The position numbers and the translations under genes are program-made. The notes below the pieces were generated by a model. The model saw nothing but the letters and a program-made list of their open reading frames with translations. It did no database searches and was not told the DNA's origin. This document shows positions 1 to 11,378 of a stretch of 64,000 nt of DNA, piece after piece (positions within the stretch are counted from its first letter, which is position 1; each line of letters starts with the position of its first letter). The stretch spans positions 141,216,747 to 141,280,746 of the forward strand of contig NC_081412.1 in the NCBI RefSeq assembly GCF_030272615.1, given 5' to 3'. This stretch comes from Cryptomeria japonica (Eukaryota; Streptophyta; Pinopsida; Cupressales; Cupressaceae).

Positions 1-414
1 GCATAAGTCAATGGGAATTATTTAAAATCCCTCAAGTTCTTAAAACATTGAGTTGATTAGGTTTCTTATAGAAAGAAAGCATAGTGAAAACTTGGAAAGA
101 ATTTTATTTTTCTACTTACTCCATTGGCACAAGAATTTGGAGAGTTTCATAAGATATTTACAAAAGATGATGAAAATGTTGCAACAAGAAATGGACTGAA
201 GGAAGAGAAAATTGGTAATTTATTTAGTCATTATTCAGTCATTTTTTTAGTCATTTATAGTTGTGTTGCAAAAAAATAGTCATGGATGATCAAATTATCA
301 TTTATTTAGTCACTCATAGCTATGAATTTCAATGGACAATCACATTAGTCATTTATTTAGTCATTTATAGTGATGCTGTAAAAAAATAGTAGAATTTAGT
401 CATTTTTAGTTGTT
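1..414. other. AT-rich non-coding flank with TAGTCATTTA-type repeats
   Basis: No gene is visible. Between about 225 and 440 the phrase TTTAGTCATTTAT recurs with small changes, often followed by TAGTTGTGTTGC or an A-run, giving a short degenerate repeat patch. It lies just left of the first readable part of ORF H. I see no LTR end or terminal inverted repeat here, so its class is unknown. Confidence 0.4.
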
Positions 415-1370
415 GTGACTAAAAGTTTTAGTCACATAGTCATTTATTTGCCAAATTCTATTAGTGTTGTAATTCTCATATATGTGTATGTGAAGTTGAA
501 AACAAAGGAACAAGGGGTGCAGACAATGGCCAAGTTGATTATCAGTTTAATGCCAAGTTTCATTGTGGGTCAAATGGCTCGCAATACTTGTCTTGAGGTA
601 GTGCCTGGATCACAAAGTGATAAAATGGACATGAAGAGGGTAAATATTTTTCAATCAGAAATCACACCTCATGTTTTAATGTCAAGTATATATGAACAAC
701 CATTGTACATGTATATTCCTGAAGAAGTCACTACACATATACATGAATTTAATACCTGAAGAAGTCACTACACATATACATGAATTTAATACCTTTCCAC
801 GATTAGTTTCTCCCAAATCAGATAAGACAAAATCCCATAATACTGATCAATAGTGTGCATACATCCTTGATTCACAATCACATCTCCAAAGATTGATTGA
901 CATAGGGGTAGAAGATTTTGCAAATAATGCAAATGTTGTATTGTCAAAAGTCCAAGGGCATCTTGGTAATGGAAACAACCTAGGTGGAGAATTGGAAATT
1001 GTTGATGACAAAGAAGTGATGCATCTATTATCAGGTGAGAAAATGTGTGGTGATGTTAATCCTATATATACAAGTGTTGAAGTTTCAAATGATTGTGATT
1101 ACAACACTTTTCAATTTATTGATGAATCTCTCCATGATGATACCTTCCACCATCATGATATTAAAAATAGCTTGTGTAAAGATAATGTGGAAACATTTGA
1201 AACATATGAGGATGATAGTAATCTAGATAACAATGGTGAGTATGAGAATGATGAATCACCTTGGAAGGTTATTTCAACTAATTGTTGTTTTGCCATGTCC
1301 AATGACTTGACTGAGGTTGAAATGAAATTATTTAGAGTAACTGAAATTGACATTGATATAGAAGTGTATG
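415..1370 (+). pseudogene. Unrecognised acidic ORF H, left fragment (host of element E)
   Basis: A decayed reading frame of unknown function, rich in Asp, Glu and Asn, without signal peptide or membrane segment. Positions 415-759 and 893-1370 are in different frames, but removing one copy of the 37-bp tandem duplication at 718-791 puts them in one frame, with one TAG (851-853, after a CAA codon) left. The frame then runs to 1370, where element E begins, and resumes in frame at 18879: codon GAT is formed from 1370 plus 18879-18880. This continuity supports H as real former coding sequence. No family is recognised; it may belong to an old transposable element or to a host gene. The true start is not visible; the first ATG-containing part lies around 526. 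Confidence 0.45.
718..791. repeat. 37-bp perfect tandem duplication in ORF H
   Basis: Two adjacent copies of a 37-base unit beginning CCTGAAGAAGTCACTACAC (718-754 and 755-791). The unit length is not a multiple of three, so the duplication shifts the reading frame of H. Taking one copy away rejoins the upstream and downstream frames, which suggests the duplication arose after H was last functional, or inactivated it. Confidence 0.85.
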
Positions 1371-1450
1371 TGTTGGGTGAATATTTTATCACCAACGTAA
1401 TGGAGGTAAAATATATATTTCACACACAGTTATGATGAGACAAAGTCTCT

Positions 1451-2417
1451 GGGTAAAAGGACAAAACATTGTCACATTTTAGGTCAACTTATCAACACAA
1501 GTGAATTTAAGTAATTCTAACTAAAAATTAATTTTAGTCAAACATATAGAATATATAGATTCTTTATAGCTAAGTTATATATGAGCCACAACTTTTCCAA
1601 TTGGAAGTGTCTAGTAAATGTATATTTTATACCACTTTGGGCCTAATTACCAAAAAAAATTAAAATTAAAAAAACTCGGTGTTTCAACAACTCCTACTCT
1701 TATAATTTATTTTTTTTGAAATGTAAAAATACCCTTTTATAGATCTATAAGTGAATTTTTTAAAATATATATCTTTTATTATTTTAATTAGTTTTTATAT
1801 TGTATATTTTATTTTTATTGAAAGTAGGTCATCAACACTAAAATATAAAGTTGATTATCTTGTCAAGGAAAAATATTCAATTTATTTAAATTTTTTGAAA
1901 AAAATATGATGCAGAGAGAAAAGAATCTATGCCAAGATGATGCAATTCTTTCCTAATTTGGATAAATAATTAATAGAAAAAGGTGGTGGGAATCGGAAAG
2001 GGTTATATTTCAGTACACACAACTTTTCAAATATATTGAAAAATATATATTTATAAAAAATAGTAACAAATATGTCCATGCACTAAAGTTTCAAGTTATC
2101 AATATACACAAAAAAAATTAAAGAAAAAGGTAAAATTTACTAAATAAAGTGTGGGGGCTTGTGTAACTTCAATTTCAACATTTTATGAGTAACTAAAATA
2201 TAGTGCTTACTTTATAGAAAACTACATTCAAATAATTTTTTATATTTTTGTTAAAATTACAAACATAAAATAGACAAAAGAATGTAAATTTTATTAGTTT
2301 ACATCATTTCAAAATTTCAAAACATATATTTCACTTTCTATTGATTTAATTTTAAAATTTGAATCAGCATTGGCCATTTTCTTTACAAAAGTGTGACACA
2401 ACTTTATACTTTTACCA
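1451..2417. mobile_element. Non-autonomous TIR element T inside the E 3' LTR
   Basis: A 967-bp AT-rich insertion that is absent from the right E LTR and from F, which both read AGTCTCTCCTCTCATC without a break. Its ends are imperfect inverted repeats of about 28 bp: GGGTAAAAGGACAAAACATT at the left against TGGTAAAAGTATAAAGTTGT read inward from the right. CTCT is present on both sides (1447-1450, 2418-2421), consistent with a target duplication of at most 4 bp. There is no coding capacity. It resembles a MITE-like DNA transposon; the superfamily cannot be fixed because the local TCTC repeats blur the duplication length. Confidence 0.65.
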
Positions 2418-3238
2418 CTCTCCTCTCATCAAGGGGAGGTTCCCTGATAAAACTTGATACTTTAAAAACTAAAATTTAGATCCTGGGGGTAAGCTTAGGG
2501 TGTATAATTCTCTACTTTCAGAATTAACATTAATCCCTTCACTTGATACAATTCATACAATTTTTTTACAATAACTAGCCAAACTTGTATAAAATAATTT
2601 ACTTCAATCTATATTAACATAAGAACAAAGTCTTGCGTGAACAAAGACACTTTTCCTAACTTAATAACTAAAGATATCTTGCAGCCGAAAGTCTTCAAGA
2701 TAAATATTTACAACCTTGAAAAGTAACCAATAGTAGCTCAAAGTCTCCCACGTAATTACTGTACTGCAATAAAGCTCTAAATATGAAATATAACACAAAT
2801 TTTACATCCACACTTAGAAAAATATTTCACTTACACAACACATACAAATACCATCAAGTAAACTAGAAGCACATATAAGAAAATGACATCAAAACATATG
2901 CTCATAAGCCACAATCCTTGCCCAACACAAAGTTTGGAGCATAAAATTGCTTTCTTTATTCACTTGATTATTTTCAACACAAGAGAACACACAGTTTCAC
3001 TTGAGAAAAAAATTTGGTATAGTATTGTTTAACTTGAAAAAGATAAAATCTTACAAATGAGGCTCCTGCTTTTATAGAGAAGGAGTTGAGAAAAATGTGG
3101 GCACAGTTGACTTAGTCAACTACAGAGTCCAAAATATCTAGAACTTGTGCATAAGATGAAAATGCATCTACATAAATATTTGTACTAAAATAAAATGCAA
3201 CTAGATAAACCTAAACTAACTAGTGTCAAGAGGACACT

Positions 3239-3550
3239 TTATTCATCATTTTCCTCATTACTTGTCTTCTAGAATTCCTCAAATTTAGCTAGTGTAGCTT
3301 GCATTTCAAAATTATATGGAGACAATGTTGAGTTGGAAATTGTGTGAACACGAGAAATAGAGTCTTCGATGTTCACATACTATTTCTTGGCCTTCTTTAG
3401 CATGTCACAAGATCATCCAAGTTGGCTTGAATTTCTATCAACTTATCAAATGAGGCTAAATGGAACTCATCATCCACTAGCTGACTTATCATTGAAGTGA
3501 AATCTTGTAAAATAGTATCAAGGGGTAGAATCTTTTGTTCATCATTAGAT
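3239..3550 (-). pseudogene. Vestigial end of the LTR-borne ORF in the E 3' LTR
   Basis: Read on the minus strand this encodes a broken version of the C-terminal ~100 residues of the ORF in F (6015-6948). Shared blocks include NSTLSP..FEMQATLAKFEEF and the terminal NEEND-E-stop. It carries in-frame stops (for example where the right LTR reads KKEYVN this copy reads KK-stop-YVN). It lies between the palindrome array and the U5 part of the LTR, exactly where the long ORF lies in F. No function is known. Confidence 0.6.
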
Positions 3551-3624
3551 TTTCTGCTTCAAAGACTTAGAACAATGTCTAAAAGACAAAATGAGCCTTA
3601 CACAACAATCGCAACAAAATTAAC

Positions 3625-4010
3625 AAATCAAGTTTTAAAACCCTATCTGCTTCATGAGTGGGTTGTACTAGCAGGTCGGGTTTTAAAACTCAATTTGCAT
3701 ATATATAGGTCAGGATTACAGGTCAGGTTTTAAAACCCGACCTACGTATGTGCAAGAACAAAATTGACTGGGTGGGTTTTAAAAACCGACTTGTCATCCT
3801 AGTGACATGTCAGGTTTTAAAACCTGCCCTATCAATGGGGTAAGACATAGTTGCACATTGCGTTTTAAAACTTGATGTGATAGAGAATTCGTATTTCAGG
3901 TTTTGAACCCCGATTTGCACTACGTGCAAACAAAAATGCACTTCAGGTTTTAAAACCCTATGTATAGGAAAACTCAAAAAAATATCTGCATTTCGGGTTT
4001 TAAAACTCAA
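3625..4010. repeat. Array of GGTTTTAAAACC palindromes in the E 3' LTR
   Basis: About nine copies of a self-complementary core GGTTTTAAAACC, spaced roughly 35-50 bp, with some flanks extending the palindrome toward GTCGGGTTTTAAAACCCGAC. Spacers are unrelated apart from short pieces such as GTGCAA and GACATGTC. The array lies on the U3 (promoter) side of the LTR in element orientation. The right LTR has the same nine-copy array at 18305-18690. Possible roles are binding of a dimeric protein or DNA/RNA hairpin formation; neither is shown. Confidence 0.75.
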
Positions 4011-4189
4011 AGTGCAATTAAAGGATAAACAATGGACAAGGCATGAAAAAAGAAAATGACACTAAGAAAAGATGCAAAACAACACACCTTACAAGGTAAG
4101 TCATTAACCTTGGAGGATGTAAGCTACAAAATGAACAAGTTTCATAGGAGTTGTTTCATGATTCAAGTTAGTTGAAATCGGTGACAACA

Positions 4190-5116
4190 AATGGCTCTTA
4201 CTAGGAAACTTCCTTTGATTTTAGGAATGATTGAAGGGAGTAGAATCCATAACTCTAAGTGCCTCTATCATCCATTGGGCTATAGATTCAAGCAGCAAAG
4301 ACACAAATGACAAGGAGGATGTTATGTTTGAAAACAAGAGGCAAACTTGTGCAACTGCACTTATTGAAAAAGGAAACTAACCTAACCTAAACTAACTGAC
4401 CATGGAAACCCTCCTAAATGAAACCATTCATAGGCTCACCAGAGTATTTGCCTTTATTTATCATCTTGCAATTCCTTGCATGATCATAAGAAGCCACAAC
4501 CAATTGAAGCACGAACAATTGTGCCATAAGTTGATGCACTGCTCCTTGAAAAAGATGAACAAATTCACCTGCCTCCTCAAATAAATCACACATACTGCTG
4601 CTCCAAAGTGGACCAATAAATTTGAATTTCCCTTGCTCAACCATAGATGCATCCTTTATCGCTTACTCTATTGTATCTTGTTCAACAACTCCTTGATAAT
4701 GTACCAACCATATATGAGAGTTGATAGCTATGTCTGCTTCCTCTTGGAAGAGATTGACAAGATTACTTTGTTCAGGTTCAAAGTTTCCCACTACTATATT
4801 TGTTGGTGGTTCCTTAAGTACAATTTTTTCTAGTGATGAAGGAAGCTTGTCTTGATTTTTTGCTACATAACTAGGAGCAGTATTTGGATACAACCTCCTT
4901 GGAATGTCTTTGTAAGGAGAAGAGAATGCACCTTTAGCTATTTGCTTCTTGAGGGGAAGAATCTCATTGTCCAACCTATGCACCATGGGATCTATTCTCT
5001 TGGTAGACCATGATCCCAAAGAAGAGTTTTCTTTGGACCCATTTGGCTTTATCTTTATTTTACCTGCAAGGATAGTATCATCTTCAACTTTTGTGGCTAA
5101 CCGTTCAGTGGAAGCC
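4190..5116 (-). pseudogene. Element E internal region, distal part of gag-like ORF
   Basis: Minus-strand coding remnant that continues the E gag frame from 16140 after removal of F; the shared 5 bp AAGCC is the F target duplication. The readable part (5116 to 4663) is charged and proline-rich, with segments such as KRIDPMVHRLDNEILPLKKQ, and lacks a zinc knuckle. Beyond it (4652-4414) frames are broken, and 4190-4400 holds no clear coding. No polymerase motifs occur. It is likely the C-terminal part of a Ty3/gypsy gag or gag-like protein, by position. Confidence 0.5.
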
Positions 5117-6014
5117 TGTTGGGTGAATATTTTGTCACTAGCATACCAATGACAAAATATATGATTCACACACAACTATGTTGAGAAATTAATCTCTCCT
5201 CTCATCAAAGGGAGGTTCCCTTTGAAAGTTCTTCTCAAATTAACAAGAAATTAAAACCTGTGAGTTAGTTTTGGGCATACAACTCTCTTTTTTCAGAGTC
5301 TGTATTCTTCCTCCATTTTGTTACAATTTCCCTATCACTTTTGATACTTAAAGAAATGAACAAATTAATCCAACAAACCATACCAAATTTTACAAGCAAG
5401 AAGCACAAAGTCTTTCTTGAATGTAACACTAACTTAAACTAATTATCAAAAATGGTAAGAAATCCAACTTGTAGCTCAAAGTCTTCAAGTGTAATTCCCC
5501 AATCCTTAAAACTACAAGCAGTAGTAGCAATACAAATCCTACCACTAATCACTTAACAATAGAAAATTTCCCAAATATGCAAGGAGCATGAAGTCTACTT
5601 CCACAATTCAAGAGCTCTTTTACCCACATAACAATATCTCCAATATTAAGGAATTAAAGAACATAAGAACATTAACTCATATAAACAAGTTTTGACACAA
5701 CACAAAGTTTGAGATCAAATAAAATTGATTTCTTTATTTGCTTGATTGAATCTTCACAACAAAATCTCAAAGTCTTAGTTGAGGCAAAAATTCGGCAAAG
5801 TTTTGCTTAGCATAATAAAAAGATAAAAAATATACAAATGAGGGTCCTCCTTATATATGAAAAGAGTGGAGAAAAATGTGGGCACAGATGACTAATTCAA
5901 CTGCATAGTCCCACTTGACTACAACTACATCAGAAAGAAATTATGCAGCTACGAGAAAACTTGCAGCATCTAACAATGCAACTACATGAAAAGAAAATGT
6001 CAAAAGGGGACACT

Positions 6015-6948
6015 TTACTCATCTTTCTCCTCCTCATTAGATTTGTGGAATTCTTCGAACTTAGTCAGGATGGCCTCCATCTCAACTTTGTCCGGCATTA
6101 GGGTAGAATTTGTGATAACATGAACATGGGAAATTGCATCCTCAGCCTTCACATATTTATTTTTGCCATCTTTCAACATGGATGCAAGGACCTCACAACT
6201 GACTTGAATCTCCAGTAACTTATCAAATGCACTTAGAGAGAAATCTTGTTCCATGCAGTGATCCATTATAGAAAGAAACTCTTTTGTGATGGCATTACTA
6301 GTAGCAAGATTCTAATTGTCATCATATAGATAGCAAGGAATGTTAGCAATTCTAGCAGAAATGAGATCAATCTCATCATCACCTTCCTTTCTTTCTTGAT
6401 CCAGCTCTGCAATCATCAATCTTATTGTCTCTTTTTTATGAGACAATAATGAAAAGGTTTGGATATATTTTTCTCTTGTGGGAACTACTTTATTCTCCAT
6501 GAGGACATCTATTCTAAAGTCCTCCATTTTGCTCCAAAGGGTTGCACTCCTCTCAATATCTTCAATTTCTTGAGATAGTGAAGTCTTGATACTTTGCATT
6601 TGACTTTGAATTACTTCAAAATCAATCAATAACCCAATTGTTTAACTTAGAAGATGAGACCCCTCTGATTTCAACCGTGAAATCCACTCATTTCCTACTC
6701 GGCGCATGACTCCCACCTATTCAACTTTCTTTAGAGCCTCAGTATCTATTGAGGAACCAATAGGCTCAATTTCTTGGGAGGATTGTGTAACCTTGAGAAG
6801 AACACTGGTTAATTGCTCACACTTTTGTTTTAACTCATTCTTCTCATCTCTTTCCTGATCAAATCTCTGCAACAAAGAGTCAAAAGCAGTTTGAGAATCC
6901 AGCTTAATGCTCTCATGCGTTTCCACTCCAAGTTCTATGGTTTGCATG
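6015..6948 (-). pseudogene. LTR-borne ORF of F, C-terminal coiled-coil part
   Basis: The C-terminal ~310 codons of the ORF that begins at 14092. The frame continues from 11379 across G: joining at the CATG target duplication gives KDYIM followed by QTIELGVETHES in one frame. The sequence is highly charged and helical with heptad-like Leu/Ile spacing, suggesting coiled coil; no enzyme motif is seen. In-frame stops at about 6714 and 6309 interrupt an otherwise continuous frame. The end, KSNEEEKDE-stop, and the preceding TLMPDKVEMEAILTKFEEF are conserved in both E LTRs at protein level despite nucleotide changes. The function is unknown. Confidence 0.6.
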
Positions 6949-9812
6949 TGTGAGGCCCTACCCTGACTCATCCTGACATTTCTATTATTTTCATATTGAG
7001 ACTATTATGGATGCTTTATTTTATGCATTATGGATTTAGAACTTATATGATTCCATGATTTGAATAGCATTGACGTATATTGATGTTTCTTTCTTATGCA
7101 ATTATGAATATGAAACTTTATATGTTGCTAGAATAGAATTACTTTGAAATGATGTATGTCATTATTGGATTTGTAGGACTTCATTTTGATGATAGAAATA
7201 GGATTCTTATAATATGAAAGGATCAATTTTGAGGATTATGATAAATGATTATGTGGAATCAATTGGAATATATGAGATATTTCTTTATTACTGTCAATTG
7301 TATGAGTGTTTGATGTGTAATGGAATTCATGTGTTTAATAATATATATGTGATTATTTGGAATTACTAATGTGTTAATTGAGATGCGCAGGAAAATTATT
7401 CATGTGACCATGGAAATAATATGGAGAACCAAACCTAGACCTATGTACGTTTGTAATGCCAGGGGTTGTCTATTTGGAGAGACAACACCCTATTTGTATT
7501 GTATTTTATTTGTGAAAGTAAATGATGCATGTGTGTTAGAGTGATTTTATTAATTTGTGTAATCCTACAAGAGACAAATTCCATGTGTGATTTTTATATC
7601 GTATTTTATTGTGTCACTTGACACGTGCTGATTAGTGTCTTTGATTTTGACTTGTCTCTTGGAGGGAGTTTTGTTTCTACAAAATCCATTCAAACATATG
7701 AGTGTGGTCCCAAATTTGCCTTGGGTAGGGAGTCTTGGGAGTGGTCAACTCAGGTTTGACCCGTAGGTTAACTTCAGTTGGGTTTCTAAGGGGTCAAATG
7801 GACTCCTAGGGTCAGTTTTAGGGCTTTTCCAAAGGTCCAAAGGGTATACCTATGGGTTAGGGGTATTTTTAAACATGTGACTACTCCCATGTGACTGTTT
7901 AGTCACCTCAAAAAGTGGTTTTCTTAAGGTGGGCGAAAATTCAACTTAGAAGGTTCCTGCTAGGATAGATAACCTTCCCTTTTGGTGTCAGACTCTCTTC
8001 CCCATCCTCTCTTACCTTTTCCCTTTCCAGTTTTAGCAACATGTAAGAGGTTGGGAAGAACAACCAATGGGAACTCTCACTTTACCCAAGGGGTTGGGAA
8101 GAGTGAGGGAGGCCTTCTTAGGCAAGGATTAGGGACTTAGTGAGTAATCACCCACTCTCCATTGTTGAAGATTATGCAATTTTTGAAAGGAATTGTTGTA
8201 GGATAGAATTTTTGGTGAAGTGTTGGTGAAGAGTTTGTGTGGATTTGGGCTTCTCATCCCCAACTAAGTCTATCAAACCTTTTGGTAGATTAAGGTTGGT
8301 TCTCACTTCTTTTGTTTATGTTGTATATGTTTGTTTGGAAAAATGCTTGTATGGAAAAAAAGATGTGTATATGTATTTTGCTTTGTAGAAGAATGATGTA
8401 ATTTTCCTTCCTTTGTTTCTTTTTATGTTTTCTTGTATTGGGAGTGTCCAAGGCCTTCTACTCTTGGGAGAGTAGGATGGTCTTGGGGTGAAAGAAGTAT
8501 GACAGCCTTGGGTGAGAGGCTCTCCTTTATGGAGAGTGAGCTCAAGGGTGTTCTTTGTGACCCTTGCTGCATAGCCTTGTATATGCATTTGGGGGTCATA
8601 AGGGGAGAAGATATGACTTATATGCCTTTGGGGGGCATAAGGGTGTGGAGTTGTATTTTGTTGTATTTTGGTTGCCATGAGGTGGCTTGAGTTGTTCCAT
8701 GCTTGCAGTCTCCCCAATGGTATTTGGTCCACTTCCACCCGTGGAAAAACCATCACGGTGAAAGTGTAGCTTGGGTTGGGAAAATGTTTGTTGAGTGTTT
8801 ACCCCTTTGCTTGTTGTGGTTGTTTGCTTGTGACCCGTCTAGTTCTTGGTTCTCCAAGCTCAGGGGTGGCTTCTAGTAAGCCTAGGCTGGGAGGTGAGCA
8901 CTCCATGGTCAAGCTTTTATTCTATTTGTTGGTTGATTGGGATGGGAAGGAAAAGAAGAAGAAATTAGTTGCTGGTTATTACTTGAGTTGCAGAAAAGTT
9001 TAGAAAAAAGAGATAATGTATTCAAGTTGTAGCTATGTAAGGGAAAGCTAAATGTTGTATTCATTTTTTCAAAGAAAAGAAATGTATCCATTTTATATTC
9101 AAGACCTCATTTAATGGAAAGAGAGACTAGTTGGGTTTCATACCCATTGTAATGTTAACTACATTCTATTGAAATGTGCTTTTAAGAAGTGCTTTATTCT
9201 ATTAAGTTGCTCTTGCAAAAGAAATGTATATTCTTTTATTAAGTCCCTATAGTTACTAAAATGATGTTTTGATGTATTCTCATTATATTGTAAAATAAAA
9301 GTTTATTGTATTCCTTCTTGCAATGGAAATTTTGGAAATAAGAAAAGCAAGTATTTAGGCCTGTTTGAGATAAATGCAAATACAATAAATGGTTAAATAG
9401 GCTTAATATGCTTACCTCTAAATTAATTTTAATGTTTCCTAGTCTAGAGTAATTGTTGTTAGAATTTACTACATTTTGTCCCCTCCTTTACTTGCAGAAA
9501 ATAAATCTGATTTATTACATTCTGTCATTTTATTTATAGCAAAAAAAAAAAGAAATACATTGGAGCCTGCTGTTAGTGTTTATGTTAAATAAAGATTTAC
9601 ATATTTGCTTTAAAACAAAAAAAAAAAGATAAGGCAAAATTTAAAGCCTAAATATTAACATAATAGAAAATGAAAAAAAAAAATATCTATTGCATCCTGT
9701 CATTTTTCCTTATTAGTCTTCTGTAGGGTTTTTAAAGTTAAAAAAAAAAAATATACAACATGCTAAGGTGTGTATATGTATATACATATATAAATATATA
9801 TATAAATAAATA

Positions 9813-9814
<2 letters not shown>

Positions 9815-9888
<74 letters not shown>
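9815..9888. repeat. (TA)n microsatellite
   Basis: About 37 uninterrupted TA units inside G, preceded by degenerate TATAAATA sequence from 9770. Open frames through it are artefacts of the dinucleotide repeat. Confidence 0.97.
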
Positions 9889-9890
<2 letters not shown>

Positions 9891-10017
9891 AATAGAACCT
9901 CATGATTTATCTAATAATATTAACATCATGCTTTTGAAAAAAAAACATCATATATATATATATATAGTAATTAAAAATTCTTCAATAATAATAAAAAAAA
10001 TTTAACAGTAAGAGATT

Positions 10018-10400
10018 CTCAGTGAAACCCCCTCGAAGCATGCAGGTAGCAAAACAAAGGGAGAAGACCTCGGCATGGGCAGCGACCTCAACAATGGTCG
10101 CAGCCACTCTGTAGGCGGCAACCCATAGTCGGGAAGGCTTCAGCCTTCCCTTGTGGGCAGCGTCCCACAGAGTCGATGGTAGCCATGTTGCGGGCCACAA
10201 CCCATAGTGGCGGCCAAGGCCACCACTGTGGGTCTTGACCCATAGTCACAGCTGCGGCCGCTTTTGCGGGGAGCCCTCGTGGGAACCACCTCGGCTGCCC
10301 TTTGCTGCAACCCCCGCCTCTCCCCATGAACAACACCTCCACTCCTCCCTCCTTGGCTGTCGACGAACCATGGTCGCCGCCTCATCCCTTGCCTTGCAAA
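10018..10400. other. GC-rich island within G
   Basis: A sharply bounded segment that is clearly GC-rich, between AT-rich flanks. It contains the phrase ACCCATAG three times (near 10120, 10200 and 10238) and CG dinucleotides that are otherwise rare here. Several frames are open on the minus strand, which is expected of GC-rich DNA; none looks like a known protein. It may be the promoter or leader (R) part of the G LTR, or a captured fragment. Confidence 0.5.
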
Positions 10401-10640
10401 ACAAACACACACATGCCATAACCCAACTTTTGGGTTAGGGCAAAACACATATGAATTTTTAAAAAACAAAAATGTGTGTGGAGTTGTATAAAAAAAAAAG
10501 GGGGTTAGGGATTCATTATATTATTATAAAGAAAAGGAGTATTAGAGAAATAAAAAGGGGGGGAAACCCTATTTGAATTTTAAATAGGGTATTCCCATAA
10601 GACTTTGTAACAAGGTTATATGTTATTTTTAACATACCTT

Positions 10641-10642
<2 letters not shown>

Positions 10643-10672
<30 letters not shown>

Positions 10673-10678
10673 CATACA

Positions 10679-10737
<59 letters not shown>
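10643..10737. repeat. (CATA)n / (TA)n compound microsatellite
   Basis: About 16 tandem ACAT/CATA tetranucleotides followed directly by about 16 TA dinucleotides, within G. It is the second microsatellite of this element. Confidence 0.95.
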
Positions 10738-10739
<2 letters not shown>

Positions 10740-11378
10740 TGTATTAGCTACATATATATATTAGATTTATGAATTAAGATTTTAATTGGTTTAATCTTCC
10801 AATAGTGAGATTTCAATTGTTATTGAGTAGAGTTCTTTTTTTTAAAGATTTTATTTAAGAGCTAGTTTTAGAATCCTTTTGAGTTGAGTTTATGGGAGAA
10901 TATTAATAAATACTTTTGCAATAGGTAGCCTTAGAAGTTAGATTAGTTTGGCCTTCATTAATATAATTTTATAGCACAAATGCAATTATGGGTTTAATTG
11001 ACCCTCTAGTCAAGTTTTAGACAAATTATTAATATTGTTAAAATAAGCTAGGGCTAATTAATTTAGTCCCTAGGCAACTAAAAGACTATTTGAGATTAGA
11101 ATATCCCTTGCAGATTAATTTAGAGATTTTTGGTTTAAAAGAATTTATTAATTTAATAATGAGATAATAATAATTCCTTGGAAATTTAATATTCTGTATT
11201 TAATTTAGATTATTCTGCTTGTTTGATCTAGTGTTTAGACTATTTTTTAGTTGAAAAGAAATCAAATGTAGTTAAGACAAACTTGTTATTGCGTTATTTT
11301 AGCAAGTTAGTTGTACTGGGTTAAGTATTTTTAAAAAAATAAATTATTCCGTTTGTGCCCAAAAGTTTGGGCATGACA

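Larger units (their letters stand above)
1371..4189 (-). repeat. Element E 3' LTR (left copy), interrupted by TIR element T
   Basis: About 1.85 kb once T (1451-2417 plus a 4-bp duplication) is removed, matching the right copy at 17023-18873 along its length. In element orientation (minus) it holds the U3 side with the GGTTTTAAAACC array (3625-4010), then the vestigial ORF (3550 to 3239), then the U5 side (3230-1371) ending in CCCAACA. The U5 side contains the conserved phrase TCTCCTCTCATCAAGGGGAG also seen in F and the right LTR. This is a retrotransposon LTR carrying part of a protein-coding frame, which is unusual. Confidence 0.85.
6949..11378 (-). mobile_element. Element G: 4.4-kb solo-LTR-like insertion in F
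   Basis: Begins TGTGAGGCCCTACC and ends TTTGGGCATGACA; read on the minus strand this is TGTCATGCCC..GGGCCTCACA, a typical plant LTR start and end. It is flanked by GCATG (6944-6948) and ACATG (11379-11383), a 4-of-5 target duplication, and the F reading frame rejoins exactly across it. I find no second copy of the terminal sequences inside and no gag or pol coding, so it is best read as a very large solo LTR; the strand is a guess from the terminal motif. It contains two microsatellites and a GC-rich island at 10018-10400. The rest is AT-rich sequence without supported genes. Confidence 0.6.

Noticed and set aside
3625-4010. Regularly spaced short repeats resembling a CRISPR array (also 14270-15970 and 18305-18690)
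   Set aside because: Spacing is variable, repeats are palindromic and degenerate, no cas genes exist, and the setting is plant LTR DNA.
5117-6300. F and the E LTRs as two overlapping elements, or tandem elements sharing an LTR
   Set aside because: Two separate perfect target duplications (GTATG for E, AAGCC for F) and rejoining of E gag across F favour nesting.
9760-10005. Open frame through the (TA)n tract
   Set aside because: It only encodes Tyr-Ile repeats from the microsatellite.
10088-10469. Overlapping minus-strand frames in the GC-rich island
   Set aside because: GC-rich DNA lacks stops by chance; frames overlap in several phases and resemble no protein.
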